Assembly (NCBI GenBank): GCA_001179505.1
Contig: CDMY01000330.1
Coordinates: 54,125-118,124, forward strand
Direction of reading: 5' to 3'
Source of the DNA: Vitrella brassicaformis
Taxonomy: Eukaryota; Sar; Vitrellaceae
DNA length: 64,000 nt
Every line of letters begins with the position of its first letter. The stretch's first letter is position 1. A program made the translations under genes and the position numbers. The notes under the pieces were generated by a model. That model saw only the letters and a list, made by a program, of their open reading frames with translations, was not told where the DNA came from and did no database searches. Of this stretch, positions 15,184-31,279 are shown in pieces.

Positions 15184-18065
15184 ATGGCGGATCTTGAAGA
15201 AAACCTGGAGTTCAACTCGGTAAGACAGAGTTGCATCATAGAAACTGGTCAGATCTGGCCAGTGTGCTGTGATTGATTCATCTTCTGCAGCGGCGTTCGG
15301 CCGTCTACTCCCTGCACGGCATGGTGGCATCGTCTCAGCCGACGGCCTCCAACATCGGCCTGGACCTCCTCAAGAAGGGAGGCAACGCAGTGGACGCAGC
15401 CATCGCCGTATCCGCCGCACTCGCGTAAGGCTGGCACACCACACAGGGAGGGCGGCGGTGCTCACTGCATTCACTGTTTGACTTGCAGAGTGACTGAGCC
15501 CTGCTCGACGGGTATCGGTGGTGATTGTTTCATGCTTTACTTCAGCAACAGCGACAAGAAGGTCTACGGGCTCAATGGCAGCGGACGCAGCAGCTCACAG
15601 TACACACAGATGCTCACAGAGAGGCGGCTGCATGTCTGTCTATGTGCACCGGGCGTGTGCTGTAACTAACGTCAGGTTGACGTGTGAGTACGTGCAGCAG
15701 ACGATAGGCGCGTTTGAGGGCGACGACAGGTTCCACGCCCTCTCCGTGACGGTGCCGGGGGCCATTGCCGGCTGGATGGACGCACTTGGTAACAAGCTGG
15801 TAGCTGCCTGCCTTACACACCACTCCACCCATTGCTGCTGTGCTGTGTGCCTGATCTGGTGTGCAGATCGGTGGGGCAGCATGCCGCCATCCGACGTGTT
15901 GGCCCCTGCCGTCAAACTGGCCAGAGAGGGATTTGCTGTAGGTAAGCGAACGCAATGATCGATGGATCCGATCCACGCATCCATCGCTCTCTGCGGCGTG
16001 TGTGTCAGCCCCCCTGACGGCCTACCACTGGAAGAGGGGAGAGGCATTCATCAAACGAAACGACGAAAGGTATGACATACAGACATGCAACGACACATAC
16101 GATAGAGGCCTGTGGCACCCTATGGCACCAATCAATCAGGAGTCGCGGCGCCCTGCTGATCGACGGCAGGGCGCCGAGGGCAGGCGAGCTGTTCAGAAAC
16201 CCCAAACTGGCCGACAGTAAGCTGACACAGCCATGCAAAAGAGGAAGAAAGGCGGTATCTATCGTGTCTGTCTGTCTGTCTGTCTGTCGCGTCGTCAGCG
16301 TTGGAGCGTGTGGGTGCGGAGGGCGCCAAGGCCTTCTACACGGGGCTTACAGCCGAAGCCATTGTCAAATGCGTCAACAAACACGTATGCAGCCGGGGCG
16401 GGGCAGGGCGGGGCATGCACTGTATCCATTCACCCACCTGTCTGTCTGTCTGTCTTGTTGTTGGCCAGGGTGGCGTCATGGCCCTGGATGATTTGTCGAG
16501 CCACACGACCACCTTCCCTGAGCCAATCAGTGTCAACTACAAAGGTGAGGGTGACCACGGCTTTCATTCAGTGATCGCTCTCATGCTGCATGAATCTCTG
16601 TGTGCCTGTGTGCTCTATGTGTGTGTTTGTGCAGGGTATGAGGTGCATCAGATCCCTCCGAACGGCCAGGGGCTGGTGGCCCTCCTAGCCATGAACATCG
16701 TCAAAGGTAAACGACTGACTGACTGGTGGAGGGATACGTACCGTATGTCAGTCCACCCACTCATCCACTCGCAGGCCTGGACATTGGCTCATTTCGCCAC
16801 AACTCCGCCCCCTACTTGCACCGCTGCATCGAGGCGCTCAGACTCGCATTCGCAGACGGAAAGAGGTAACAATAACAGACCAACCTCACCCAGTGCATGA
16901 CATGAGTGTGTGTGTGTGTGTGGTTGTGTGTGTGATTGTGCAGGTACATCGGTGACCCTGAAGTCGGCCCGGCGTCTCCTGTGGAAGGTCTGCTGTCCGA
17001 CGCTTACACGCAGGACCGCATCAGGTGCGTCCTGCCTGACCGTGCCAACCCCGCCATCAAATACGGCACACCCGTGGCATCATCAAGTGAGTCGGCAGCA
17101 TCAGCCAGCCAATCTGCAACACACCTACCAGCATGTGTCTGTGTGTGTGGGTGTGTGGGTGGACAGACACGGTGTCGTTCCAAGTCGTTGACGACGACGG
17201 GAACGCAGTGTCAATGGTCAACAGCAACTACTGTGGGTTTGGCACAGGTACGCAAACGAATAGCAAACGAATAGAATACACACACAGGTGTGGTGTGTGG
17301 AAAGGTCGCTGGGTGGTGGGGTGTGTTGTGTCTGTCTGCATCTGATTTTGGCCTGCAGGTCTGATCCCTGACGGCGAGGGGTTCCCATTGCAGAACAGGG
17401 GCGCCAATTTCTGTGTGGACCGGACGTCTCCCAACTGTGCCGGGCCGAGAAAGCGGCCGTACCACACCATAATTCCAGCCATGGTGACCAAGGACGGCGA
17501 GCTGTGGAGCACCTACACCAACATGGGCGGCTTTATGCAGCCACAGGGACACCTCCAGGTGAGGTGGGCACTCACGCAATCAATGGTCTGCTCTGCATGT
17601 CTGTCTCATTCCCCTTCCCTCTGTGTGTGGATGGATGGATGGATGGATGTGTGCGATGGATGGATGGATGTGTGCAGCTGTTGCTGGATCAGGTGGAATA
17701 CGGCATGGACCCCCAGGCGGCCCTCGACCAGCCGCGCATCTGCCTCACACCTGAGAGGGACCCACCCACAGTCAGCCTCGAGGACGGCATCACCCCGCAC
17801 GTGGCCAACGAACTCAGGCAGATGGGCCACCGCATCAACGATGGTGCGGCTGTCCGCCCCGCACGACCCAGCACAAACGATGCGTAAAGGCTCGGTGCGT
17901 GTGTGTGTCCGGTTTGGCTGTGTGATGGTGCGTGCAGGTGTGAGGGGCCAGGACAGGGCCTTGTTCGGTCGTGGCCAGATAATCAACCGGACGGTGTCTC
18001 ACCGGCAGCGTGTGTGGGTGGGCGGCAGCGACGGACGGGCCGACGGCTGCTGCATGGGCTACTGA
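15184..18065 (+). CDS. gamma-glutamyltransferase family hydrolase
   Basis: At least 14 exons. Exon 1 is only 12 residues (15184-15219), and exon 2 starts at 15291. N-terminal signatures are [15 protein letters not shown] (about 15390) and [12 protein letters not shown] (about 15510). The Ntn-hydrolase nucleophile region is [16 protein letters not shown] (about 17170), followed by the tail GFGTG and LQNRGANF. The family cleaves itself before the Thr/Ser of this motif to form two subunits, with Thr as nucleophile, which agrees with DTVSF. The later signature [10 protein letters not shown] and the acidic [17 protein letters not shown] are also present. The closest type looks like the bacterial YwrD/HpxW branch rather than secreted mammalian GGT. 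No signal peptide is visible, so it is probably cytosolic. Substrate (glutathione or another gamma-glutamyl compound) cannot be decided. Confidence 0.9.
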
Positions 18066-18524
18066 GTGAGTGACTGACTGAGGGAGGGACGGGGGCAATC
18101 AATGCATTCCATTGGAGCTGTGGTGGGTGCGCAGCGCAGCAGTCATGGTTGGTGCGCTTTGTGGATAAGACAAAGATGGCAGGTCCTACGGTGTGAGTGC
18201 GTGGTTGGCGACGCACATTTCAGTGGATGACTTCGTTTTGAATTGATGAGTGCACAAATGTGTACGCATATTCGAATACGCAGACCTCATGCGCACCCCA
18301 TGCATGTCGCATACCATGTTGTTCACAAACACGCCCGACCTTGAATACGTGCACAAACGCATCTGTGTCTTCAAAAAGACACTCTCAGCTCGATCAAGAA
18401 AGCCCTAAATCACGCTGGATTGACAGAGAGACGTAGATCAACGAATGCTGCTGGTCGGTGGCTGCTCCGACGATTTTGCCTGGAAGATCTCCCCTCTCGT
18501 CCCCATTTAAAGTCACATGAGTCG
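18066..18524. other. intergenic tail of repeat copy B
   Basis: Downstream of the GGT stop. On the minus strand a coding-like frame extends copy B to about 18394 (segments HKAHPATHVTLNGDERG and HSLIYVSLSIQ). It corresponds in position to the remnant after copy A. No start or complete gene is visible. Confidence 0.4.
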
Positions 18525-19372
18525 CAGGATGCGCCTTGTGCATTGCAGCCCCGTCTGAGCTCCACACAAGCCCTCCGGCGCGCTGCATGAGTGCACTGCA
18601 ATGGGGCTCCGATGCCACACACCAATCTGGTCTCCAAAACCGTCGCAGCTCGGCTCGTTCTCGCTCAGGAAGCAGATTGCTGCACAAGTTCGACGCTGAT
18701 GAGCCTTCTGTCACTGAATTGCAGTCGAAGTGGCCTCCTTGGCGATGTGCGGCCTCTCCTCTGCAATGGGGCCCAGCGGTGGGGCCCCAGCTGATTTAGC
18801 TTTTTTCCGCATAACTGGAGCCTCCAGCTTAGTGGTGTGTGTTCTGTGAGGCACCTGTGAGCTTTTGGCGGCGCCACGTGGCCATTTGATGGATGGAAGA
18901 TGCCGAGTGGCGGAGTGTAGCCGAAGTGGCCTCGCCATTTAGTCAGTTCAGGCACAGCCCAGTCGGTGTGCTTCCCTGTCACAACCGTGAAGGGCGCAGG
19001 TTCGGTTCGCGGAGACGTCCGGTATAAGAACCACCGCGGGGCGGGGCCCTAGGAGGAAGGAGGAAGGATCGGACCTCTCGAGGCGGGCGACTCACTGAGT
19101 TACCCACCCCCTCGAGAGGTCTTGCCATTGTGAGCTGGCAATCCTGGGGGCTCTTGCGTCTCAACAGAGTGTTATGAGGCGTGACATGCTGCAGTTTGTG
19201 GGTCATTTTGGCTGTGCACACTGCACTGGGGCTCTCATCCTGGGCAGTTGACATGCATCCCTGGCTGCCTTTCAAAGTCATTGTGAAAGAGATTGTTACG
19301 CATCTCACCCGCACACAGCGGCTCGTTGGTTGTTGACAGCCGGCCTGTCATGAACCGAAATCGTAACTCATT
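18525..19372 (-). repeat. dispersed repeat, copy B
   Basis: Reverse-oriented copy of the element at 1261 and 62838. The 11-base inverted repeat is intact (19072-19082 / 19111-19121), and the invariant block is at about 18960-19066. Relative to copies A and C it has lost much of the segment around 19200-19260. At its left end (about 19330-19372) it matches the upstream part of copy C, including GAGTTACGATTT and GGCCGGC. Confidence 0.85.
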
Positions 19373-19644
19373 GACTGCCGCCAGTCACTCAGCGACGAAC
19401 ATCATGCCTTGCAGGGCGCTGCTCAAGACGTACATCTACCGTTTCCACTACGGCGTGTTGCACTGTCACTGACATTCAGTCACTCACACATGTATATGTT
19501 TCTGATGCAGAACCATTTCTGCCTGGCTGGTCACTCAGAAACGCAACGACACTGCATGCACGGCTCATGTCCAACTTCGCGCGTCACTCTCAGATGGACT
19601 GCGAGAGTGCATCTTCATGTGTGTGCTGACTGGTCGTTGATCAG

Positions 19645-21220
19645 TCAGCCGACTCGTGTGGTCTTCCAGCCCTGGAGCAAAAACACACAGGCCGACCAAA
19701 GGGGCGTTGCTCTGCTCTGTACATGTGCGCTGTGGTCTCCCCCGTGTGCATACACTCACCCCCAGCTCATCGAGCTTCGTTGCAATGTAGTTGAGACGCT
19801 TCGCGTTGACCTGCACAAGAAGAGGCAGTGTCAATCGACGGCAGTACATGTAAGCGGGCAGGCCGTTGGGCGTGTGTGTGTCAGCTGTGTGTGCTGTTTG
19901 CGACGTACGCCGAGGTCAGAGTCGCCTGAAGACGCACAGACACACACACACACACAGAACAATATCGGTACGTGAAATGAATTGGCCAAGTGAGAGAGCG
20001 TGTTTGTGTGGTTGGTGACCTTGTCTCGACGCAGACCGGACCAACACCTTGCCGCCATCCTGGCCAGATGCAATCGATGTCACATACACGACATGCACAT
20101 CCATCATGTGGGTGTAAGGTGTATCTGTCGGTCGGCGGCCGGCGGGTGCCCACCTTGACAGCGAACTCGAGGTCGTCAATAAAACCTGCGTGAAGACCGA
20201 CACACCCACACGCAGCAAAGGCCATTTCCACTCCCCAATCAATGAATGCTATCATCGTTGACTGCCGACCGAAGAGGCTGGATTCTGCCTGTGCGTAGAT
20301 GTAGTCGCCCTTGGTGCTGACGACCTTCAGCCCGCCGCCATCAATGCCGTTCTGGCCAGCGGGATAGCTCTCCAGCACCTGGTTACAAGAAGGAAAACCA
20401 TTCATGATTCCTCAGACCTCGTCAGGATACGCTTCACATCGGGAGTGAGTGAGCACCTTTTTGATGTCGGCCATGGCTGCCTCCTTGCTCTTGGAGAACT
20501 CCAAAGGAGGGTAGCTGCAGTGCACAACAAGGGCGAAGCAAAGGTGGGTGAGCCAGCAGCAGACCTCTCTAGTGTGCGTGAGTATGTGTCTTTCTGCCCC
20601 ATACTTACTAGTGGGTCGAGTCGGATGGCGACACCGAACTGCACACAGACTCACGCAGATCCATGCACAGAGCCTCCTCTCTGGTGTGTTCAGGTGTGTG
20701 TGTCTTCGTGAGTCGCCATACCTGGAAAGGCAGTTGGGGTTGGTGGGGCAGATCTTAAGAGAGCCGTCAGAGCGCACGCCGAGACTGCACGCACGGGCAG
20801 TGGTATTCATCCCTCGCGCACCTGTGTGCCTGTCTGTCTTCGTGTGAGTGTCTTGCCGCCTCACTCACTCTGTCGGCTGGGTGCCAGGGGACTGCAGAAA
20901 CGGCACCGCCGCATCCGCCGACTTAACAAAACCTGCACACATCACAGATGGACACAAATACACAGACAAACAGGCAGATATGGACCGAACTCACACAACC
21001 CCATCTGGTGCAGCCTACCTGCCACAAAAGGCGTCAATGATGCTGCCACGGACAGGGCGCGGGAAAATGCCACTCGACGGGACGTTGCGTCGTCCTGCGA
21101 TGCCATGTGGAGAGGGGAGAAACGTTGACGAACATTCGCATGAGTCAGGCGGGATGTCGGCACGTGAAAGGCCAACGTTGCAGTGACTGCCACCAGGGAG
21201 AGGACAGTGAATAGCTTCAT
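19645..21220 (-). CDS. DUF1499 family protein, plastid-targeted
   Basis: About ten short exons. The start is the ATG at 21220; the frame opens further upstream only at a TTG. The leader is hydrophobic (LFTVLSLVAVTATLAF), with Phe at the expected cleavage point and a Thr/Arg-rich transit-like stretch after it. DUF1499 signatures follow in order: SDGSLKICPTNPNC (about 20750), YPPLEFSKSKEAAMADIKKVL, GDYIYAQAESSLFG (about 20290), GFIDDLEFAVKV (about 20170), KVLVRSASRQG (about 20040), and DSDLGV then NAKRLNYIATKLDELG. The last exon, ending GWKTTRVG and a stop at 19645, is my best splice choice. DUF1499 proteins occur in cyanobacteria and plastids, and their molecular role is not established. Localisation in the plastid, possibly the lumen, is inferred. 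Confidence 0.85.
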
Positions 21221-21259
21221 TGAGCCAGCCAAACACGAAAAAAAGAACCCCTTGCTGGG

Positions 21260-21266
21260 GCGAGCT
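21260..21266 (+). promoter_or_regulatory. GCGAGCT motif, DUF1499 / 21442 gene gap
   Basis: A single copy in the 221-base divergent gap, 40 bases upstream of the DUF1499 ATG. Promoter role inferred from recurrence. Confidence 0.5.
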
Positions 21267-21441
21267 TGTAAGTCAATCCCTCATCCCCTTCCGAAGCTTC
21301 CGAGGTTCCCAGGTACACAAGCACCGCACAGAGAGGCAGCTGCGGAATCAATCAGATCTATCAAATGCTCTTCATGTCTGCTCAGGTGGCAGTCCTCGCC
21401 ATGGCTATCAGGGAACGGAGCGTTACAAATTCTTCAGCAGG

Positions 21442-21921
21442 ATGGACTCAAGTTACCAAGCCGCTCTTCTTAGTTTTTTCGTTGCCGTGCTTTCGCTTTG
21501 CTTCGTCCTGGGGACGTTGACTTTCGTCGCGCAGCCAAACCGCGATGATATCATCGGCATCAAGCAGACGCTGCGGCTGATGGTGGATGTGGATTCTGCC
21601 ACATGGCAGAGAACGCGAGACGAGATACTCAGCGACAACAGCACGTCGGTCCGTGAGAAGGTCATAATGATAGAGGCCATGGACGACGTCGTCAAGGAGG
21701 TCAGACAGCGAGTGGGCAGCAAGGACAGGAAGCATCTCAAGGGCTCTACTTCGCCCAAGCAGGAGAAGAAGCCAGCGGCTATGATGAATGAGCGAACCAC
21801 CGGGCACCGTCGGGACACGGGCAGCGAGAGTGTGGTTCACGTAGATGGACAGGCGCAGAACGGAGTGCATGGCACCGAAGCCGCTGACGGTGCCAGTCAG
21901 GCTACTCGTGTGAGTGGGTGA
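21442..21921 (+). CDS. small single-pass membrane protein, unknown
   Basis: Intronless, 159 residues. The ATG at 21442 was preferred to the longer open frame because upstream codons overlap the probable promoter. Residues 6-30 form one strong hydrophobic segment (LLSFFVAVLSLCFVLGTLTF), a signal anchor or signal peptide. The following helix (IKQTLRLMVDVDSATWQRTRDEIL) and a Lys/Ser/Thr-rich tail look soluble. No family is recognised. Confidence 0.65.
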   Translation: MDSSYQAALLSFFVAVLSLCFVLGTLTFVAQPNRDDIIGIKQTLRLMVDVDSATWQRTRDEILSDNSTSVREKVIMIEAMDDVVKEVRQRVGSKDRKHLKGSTSPKQEKKPAAMMNERTTGHRRDTGSESVVHVDGQAQNGVHGTEAADGASQATRVSG

Positions 21922-22315
21922 GACTGCGGCAGTTTGTGTCAGTGTCTCGAGGTTTTTGCACAGGTGGCTGGTGGGTCACTGCTGTGACTGTAGTGTAGCT
22001 GTTTGTACGTTTGTGGTGGTACGGTACCTGAAGTGTAGCCGTCATTTTAGCTATCGTAGGTCTGTGCGTGGACGTGTGTGCACCGTCACAATCAACTCTT
22101 TATGGATCCGACCATCAATTGTGAGAGAGTGAATGGTAGGCAGACAGATAAGTCTCAAAATCCCGCCCCCGTGAATGTAGTGTACCATCCCTCGCTTGTG
22201 GCTGCATTTTCAAACCATGAGGAGGTCGCATTTGCCACCCGTCAGTCAAATCTTGGCAAAATGGACTCAACTCACTCGCTCCAGCATAGACAGCCGTCTA
22301 TCTGTCGGACACGGT
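21922..22315. other. convergent intergenic region
   Basis: Spacer between two converging 3' ends. No coding or RNA signal is recognised. Confidence 0.5.
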
Positions 22316-25040
22316 CTATCTCTTGGCCACCATGTGTGGCGTCATCATCCACATGACCTGCGCCATGACGTCCTCCACAGACGGCACAGTCGCCTCCCTG
22401 TCAACACACACACATGCACACAATTCAGTTGTGTTGTGTTGTGTCTCTCTGTGAGTGTGGCGTGGTGTGCGTCTCACTCACTCTAGTTTGGCGTTATATG
22501 GTGTGGGAATGTCCTTGGCGCCCACCCGTGTGGGCACGTCGGCAAGCGTGTCGGAGCAGTTCTCTATCACACACGACAGGATGTCGGCCCCCTGCAGACA
22601 CAATGGGGGGAGAACACCATGCACACACACACACAGATCCATCGATGTGGGTCGGGTCGACGGGGTGGGTGGGGTGCGAGTGGCTGTGTTGCAGGTTTGC
22701 TTACCACCCCGCCGGCCTTGCTGCTCTCCTCGAGTATGATACACCTGTGTGTTTTGGATATCGACTTTTTGATGGCCTCCACGTCGAGCGGCTTAAGCGA
22801 TATGAGATCGATTATCTCAAGGGACAGGCCCGTCTGAGGGACACACAGACGGACACATCCAGTCGATTGATTCGTCTCTCTCTGTGGGTATGTATCGCAC
22901 CTACCTTCTCCAGCCTCTTGGCTGCCTCGACGGCCACGTGCCGCTGTCGGCTGTAGCACAACACAGTCAGGTCCTTGCCTGCATTGCATACATGCATCGA
23001 TCCACACGCACAGGCAGGGGCGTCATCATACTGATGGATGGATGGATGGATGGATGGGGGGCCTGTGTATGTCTGTCTGTCTGTCTGTGCGTACCTTCCT
23101 TGACCAGCTCAGCCTTGTCGATGGCCTGTGTGTAGGGCAGGTAGGGAATCTCCTCCTTGAGGTTATACAACAACACTAAATGGACAACGCATACACACAC
23201 ACAACACACGAAGGCAGGAACATGGATAGATGCTATGCGTGTGTGTGACGTGCGGACGTGTGGATGCACTGGTCACGTAGTGTATGTAGTAAGTAGGTCC
23301 ATCACCCCCCACCCACCCACCCCCCTCCCCACCGTGTTCGAAGAAGACCACTGGGTTGTTGTCGCGGATCGCAGCTTTCAACAGACCTGTATGTATGTAA
23401 GTCAATACGTATGGATGGATGGTGTGTGCGTCAAGTCAGTCACAGAACACACAGGGAGAGAGAGAAGGAAATGTGTACAGTACACAGGTGTACGCATATG
23501 TACGCACGTACGTATGTGCCCATCGACGCATGCGTGTCGTGTGCACCTCACTCACCTCGTGCGTTTCTGGGTGTGCTGCATGCGACCAGCTTGAGCCCAG
23601 GCACCGCATTCAAATACGCCTCTAGACGCTGACAGACATCCGTGTGAGATTGCGTACAGGAGGCGCATCGCATACATACCTGTGAGTGCTCCGGTCCCAG
23701 CTGCTTGCCAATACCGCCGGGGCCGCGGATCACTGATGGATACAGCCAGACAGACACACCATATTTGTGTGTGTGTCTCTGTACTGAATGTACCCATCCA
23801 TGTGTGTGTGCGTGGCTGCCGCCCTGCACTCACCGACAGGGATGTCATACTGCCCGCCAGACGTGTACCGCATCATCCCTGCTCAGGCAACACACACAAC
23901 ACAACAGACCTGCATGCTTGGTGGCCAATACACCTGTTGGTTGATCTCGATCCATATGTACCGACCGGCATTGTTGGCAATCTGGTTGTAGGCGAGGAGG
24001 AGAAAGCCCATGTTCATGCCCTCCACAATCGGCCGCAGACCAGTCGCTGCCGCACCGATCGCCATGCCTGCACACACACGACCAACAGTCAGTCATACAC
24101 ACAGATCTGGTCTGGTCTGGTACATGCGCATACATACAGCTGTGATTGATGTGATCGACTGGCTGACTGACTGACCGGTGAAAGTGTTTTCGACGATGGG
24201 CGTGTCCATCACTTGGAAGTTGCCGAAGCGGTAGTGGAGATCCTTCGACACCTGCAGCACTTACAGCACCCACACCACACACGATATGTGTTATGAGGCC
24301 ACTGCTTGTGTGGTGGGAGCGTCCGTGTCTTGCCTTGTATGATCCTCCGTAATGGCCCACATCCTCGCCTATCAGACACACCGTCGGATCCCTGCGCGCG
24401 CGCGCGCACACACACACACACACACATGGACAGACAGAGACTCCTTGCCGTGTACTGTATGCGTCTGTGTCAGGTCAGCACGCCGCCTGCCCTGCGCACC
24501 TACCTCTCCATCTCCTCTGCCGTGGCCATATGCAGCGCCTGGCCACACATTCGCACACACAAGTGTGCAGTGCACAAGACACAGCGCTTTGCGTACAGGG
24601 AATGCAGTGTGTGCGTTTGGCTGAACAGACAGACCTACCTGGAACATTGTGCGTTCGACAGTCCAGTCCTTGACGCTCTTGCCGTTGACCTTGTCGCCAT
24701 CTAGCACGGCGCTACCCTGCACACACACACACTCACCATTACTTCCCCGAGCCATGCATGGGTCTGTCAAATGTGCATACCATGTAGAGGGGCGATGCGC
24801 GCCCAGCAGATGGCCTTCGTGCGTCCGCCACTGCTGGCCGGCCATCCCTGGCAGCACACCACACCAGCAACCACCACGCACACACACCCAGTGCAGTGCA
24901 TAAGATACGCACAGATACATAGATCAAGGCATCCTCCCCGCTCACCGCCTCAGCACGTTCCTGGCGACGAAGCCCTCAGCGGACCAGGGCCACACTGCAA
25001 CCGCATTCACAACCAGCAGTAGCAGCAACAAATCTGTCAT
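22316..25040 (-). CDS. pyruvate dehydrogenase E1 beta, plastid type
   Basis: About 15 exons. The subunit pairs with E1 alpha to decarboxylate pyruvate using thiamine diphosphate, feeding acetyl-CoA to plastid fatty-acid synthesis. Signatures in order: [12 protein letters not shown] (about 24350), [11 protein letters not shown] (about 24200), [20 protein letters not shown] (about 24010), [11 protein letters not shown] (about 23850), [17 protein letters not shown] (about 23720), [40 protein letters not shown], and [12 protein letters not shown] in the C-terminal domain. This matches the plastid/cyanobacterial PdhB branch rather than the mitochondrial one. The ATG at 25040 opens a hydrophobic segment ([16 protein letters not shown]) ending AEGF and followed by VARNVLRR, a bipartite plastid leader. 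It may act with the plastid-leader ACSL gene in lipid metabolism, although the two are not adjacent. Confidence 0.92.
24391..24426. repeat. alternating GC/CA tract in PdhB intron
   Basis: An uninterrupted purine-pyrimidine alternation (GCGCGC run into CACACA run) of about 35 bases. Such tracts can adopt Z-DNA. Confidence 0.8.
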
Positions 25041-25182
25041 GGTTGCTGCACGTGACGGACGTGCACCAATGGATCTGATCTGTGCGCACGAGAGAGGGGC
25101 AGATCCGACCCGGCAGCCCCCTCTGCTATGCAATGCACAGACTGATTGGCGGCTTCTAGAAACGCGCGACCCTTTTCTTCTT

Positions 25183-25206
25183 GCGAGCTGTCCAGATCTG
25201 CGAGCT
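25183..25206 (+). promoter_or_regulatory. two GCGAGCT motifs, PdhB/CDPK promoter
   Basis: Copies at 25183-25189 and 25200-25206, 17 bases apart, about 145 bases upstream of the PdhB ATG. Bidirectional promoter use is inferred. Confidence 0.6.
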
Positions 25207-25736
25207 TAGCCGAAAGTCGTTCTCGTTTTGGGCATGAAGCTTCTGCTGTCGTCCACATCAAGCTGTTGGTGTCAGTGACCACTGCCGAGGCATTCATCTC
25301 GCCTGCCACCCCCATATCTTCACCATAGGTAAGGCTTCACGTCTGTGAGGGATACACGCAGCGCGGTGGTAGCTAGATGTGTGTGGATGGGATGCCTCAC
25401 CTGTCTGTGTGTCTGTGTGTGGTTGCCGTGATGCCAGGTGCGAATCAGTCGAGATCGACGAGGTGAGATGCGAGCGGATCTGTGCCAGACACGCGCTGCC
25501 GTCGCCAAATGCATGTGCTGTGATGTGTGTTGTGTGACAGGCCTCGCGGGCCGTCCTCGTCGACGAGAAAGAGCGCCAAGACGCACGTCAACAACATTAA
25601 CCCACACGCGCCGCAGGTAGGTACCTGGGGTGGGTAGTCACACACACACGTGCACTGACAGGTGTGTGTGTATGGATGGTCTGGGTATCTCTGTGTGGGT
25701 GTGGCTGTGTATGGTCAGCACCAGTACGCCCCTTCT
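25207..25736 (+). other. 5' region of CDPK with possible extra exons
   Basis: An open segment at about 25542-25617 reads SSSTRKSAKTHVNNINPHAPQ and would splice in frame onto HQYAPS-MGCAS. A 25-base exon near 25438 fits as well. No ATG in the right frame was found upstream, so I treat these as 5' UTR exons, but an N-terminally extended isoform is possible. Confidence 0.4.
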
Positions 25737-29566
<3,830 letters not shown>

Positions 29567-30826
29567 TGGAGTGAGTGAGTCATCGAGGGATCGATAGCGG
29601 GATTGGGTGGGTGGGTGTGTTGGCCGGACCAGCCGCAAGCCACATGATTTCTTTATCTATCTGGATGAATGCTCCACCCCACCCGCCTCGACGCAGTGTG
29701 CGTGTGCATGTGTATGTGTGTGTGTGTAAACATACATACACACATATATATACATACATCTCCCTGTGTCTCTTTATCCACCCACCCCAGCACACCTGCC
29801 TGCCTGTCTGCCTGTCTGTCTGTGTTGCTTTTTTTATCCACTCTCGTCAGTCTGTGTGTCTGTCTGTCTGTCTGACTGACTAACTGACTGACTAGACGGA
29901 CGAGTAGCCAGCCGCACGAGTGACTAACGCGCCACCCGGCCCACCACCTGTCTGTCTGTCTGTCTGTCCGTGTCTGCGAATGTACGTGTATGTATTTGTG
30001 CGCTTCTCTATCGGTCCCTGGGTGGGTGGGTGGGTGGGTGGCTGTCTGATGGGAGTTTTGTTGGCGCTGTGTGTGTCTCTGTGTCTGTGTGTTGTCTGCC
30101 TTGTGAGTGTGTGTTGCGCATGACGTGCATCCCCGGGGGGCTTTGGTCTGTTCGTCGTCTGTTGACCTCCTCAACGGAAAGATTGTGCTCACGCCTTTGT
30201 GCGAGTGCGGTCACGATCCTTCGGCGGCTGGGTGGCTCAGACAGACGACGGCCAGCGAGGGAGGAAGCAGCCTCTGCCTGTCCCGATGGCTGGCTGGATG
30301 CATGGATGGATGGATGAGTATGCAATCCAGAGTGTGTGTGGGTGCAGAGGTGTGTAGGTCCTTCCGTACGCACGATTGGACGCAGGCAAGTGCGCCTTGT
30401 GCCGTGCTGTGCTGTGTTGTGTTGTGTGTGTGCGCCCCTTTTTGGCGACGCACACGACACAACAGACCATCCTATCTCATCCCATCTCATCTCATCTCAT
30501 CCAGCTCGCATATACTGCAGTACTGCAGACGTTCACGTTGTCAGAGGAGGATTTTCTTTGTCTGTCTGTCTACGGCCTGTCTGAGTGTCTGTGTGTGTGT
30601 GAGTGTGTGTCGCTTTCTTCCTTTTTGCCGCGTGTAGCTAGATGTAATGTACATCAATCACGCCTGTGTGTGTGTGCGCGTCCCACTATTGCCTCTCCGT
30701 TTTTGTCGCATTCGTGCTTATACATACCCACGCACAACACCGCACCCGTCAGTCGGTCTCCGTCCCGTTCTGTGTCGTCTCTGCGTACCTGCCTAGACAC
30801 GACACGCCTATCAAACGATACTTATG

Positions 30827-30858
<32 letters not shown>

Positions 30859-31279
30859 CATGTGGCGTGTCGTGTGTGTCTCTCTCTCTCTCTCTCGCCC
30901 TGCCTGGGACATATATTTTTGTGTCACACCGGCCGGTAGGCAAAGAATGAGTGGCGCGTGGCGTCGAGTCGATCTGGCGCGTGTGTGTGGGCAATGCACT
31001 GCATTGACGTGTGTGTCTCTCTGTCTGCTGTGTGCGAGGTGAGTGAGGAAGTGGACTGACTGGTTTGATGTGACTGATGTCATGAGAGTCGAGTGGCCGC
31101 CCTTTTTTCAGGCCACCCACCGAGAGAGACACGGAGAGAGGGACTGACTTGACCGAATCGATGCTGACCCAATCATCGGCTCATGGTGGTTGAAAGCCTT
31201 ACACACAAATCGCACACGCCATTGTGTATGAATGTCCATCGTACCTACCGTACCCACACAGGACACAGCACCCACAGGG
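29567..31279. other. convergent gene-poor region, microsatellite-rich
   Basis: 1.7 kb between two converging 3' ends. Dominated by TCTG, TG, GGTG and CT microsatellites (for example 29815, 29950, 30020, 30830, 30880). All frames here translate to repetitive Cys/Val/Ser or Thr/His strings. Probably contains long 3' UTRs; nothing else is recognised. Confidence 0.55.

Noticed and set aside
29815-30050. Dense short repeats resembling a CRISPR array
   Set aside because: They are simple TCTG, TG and GGTG microsatellites without unique spacers or constant repeat length, in a eukaryotic gene desert.
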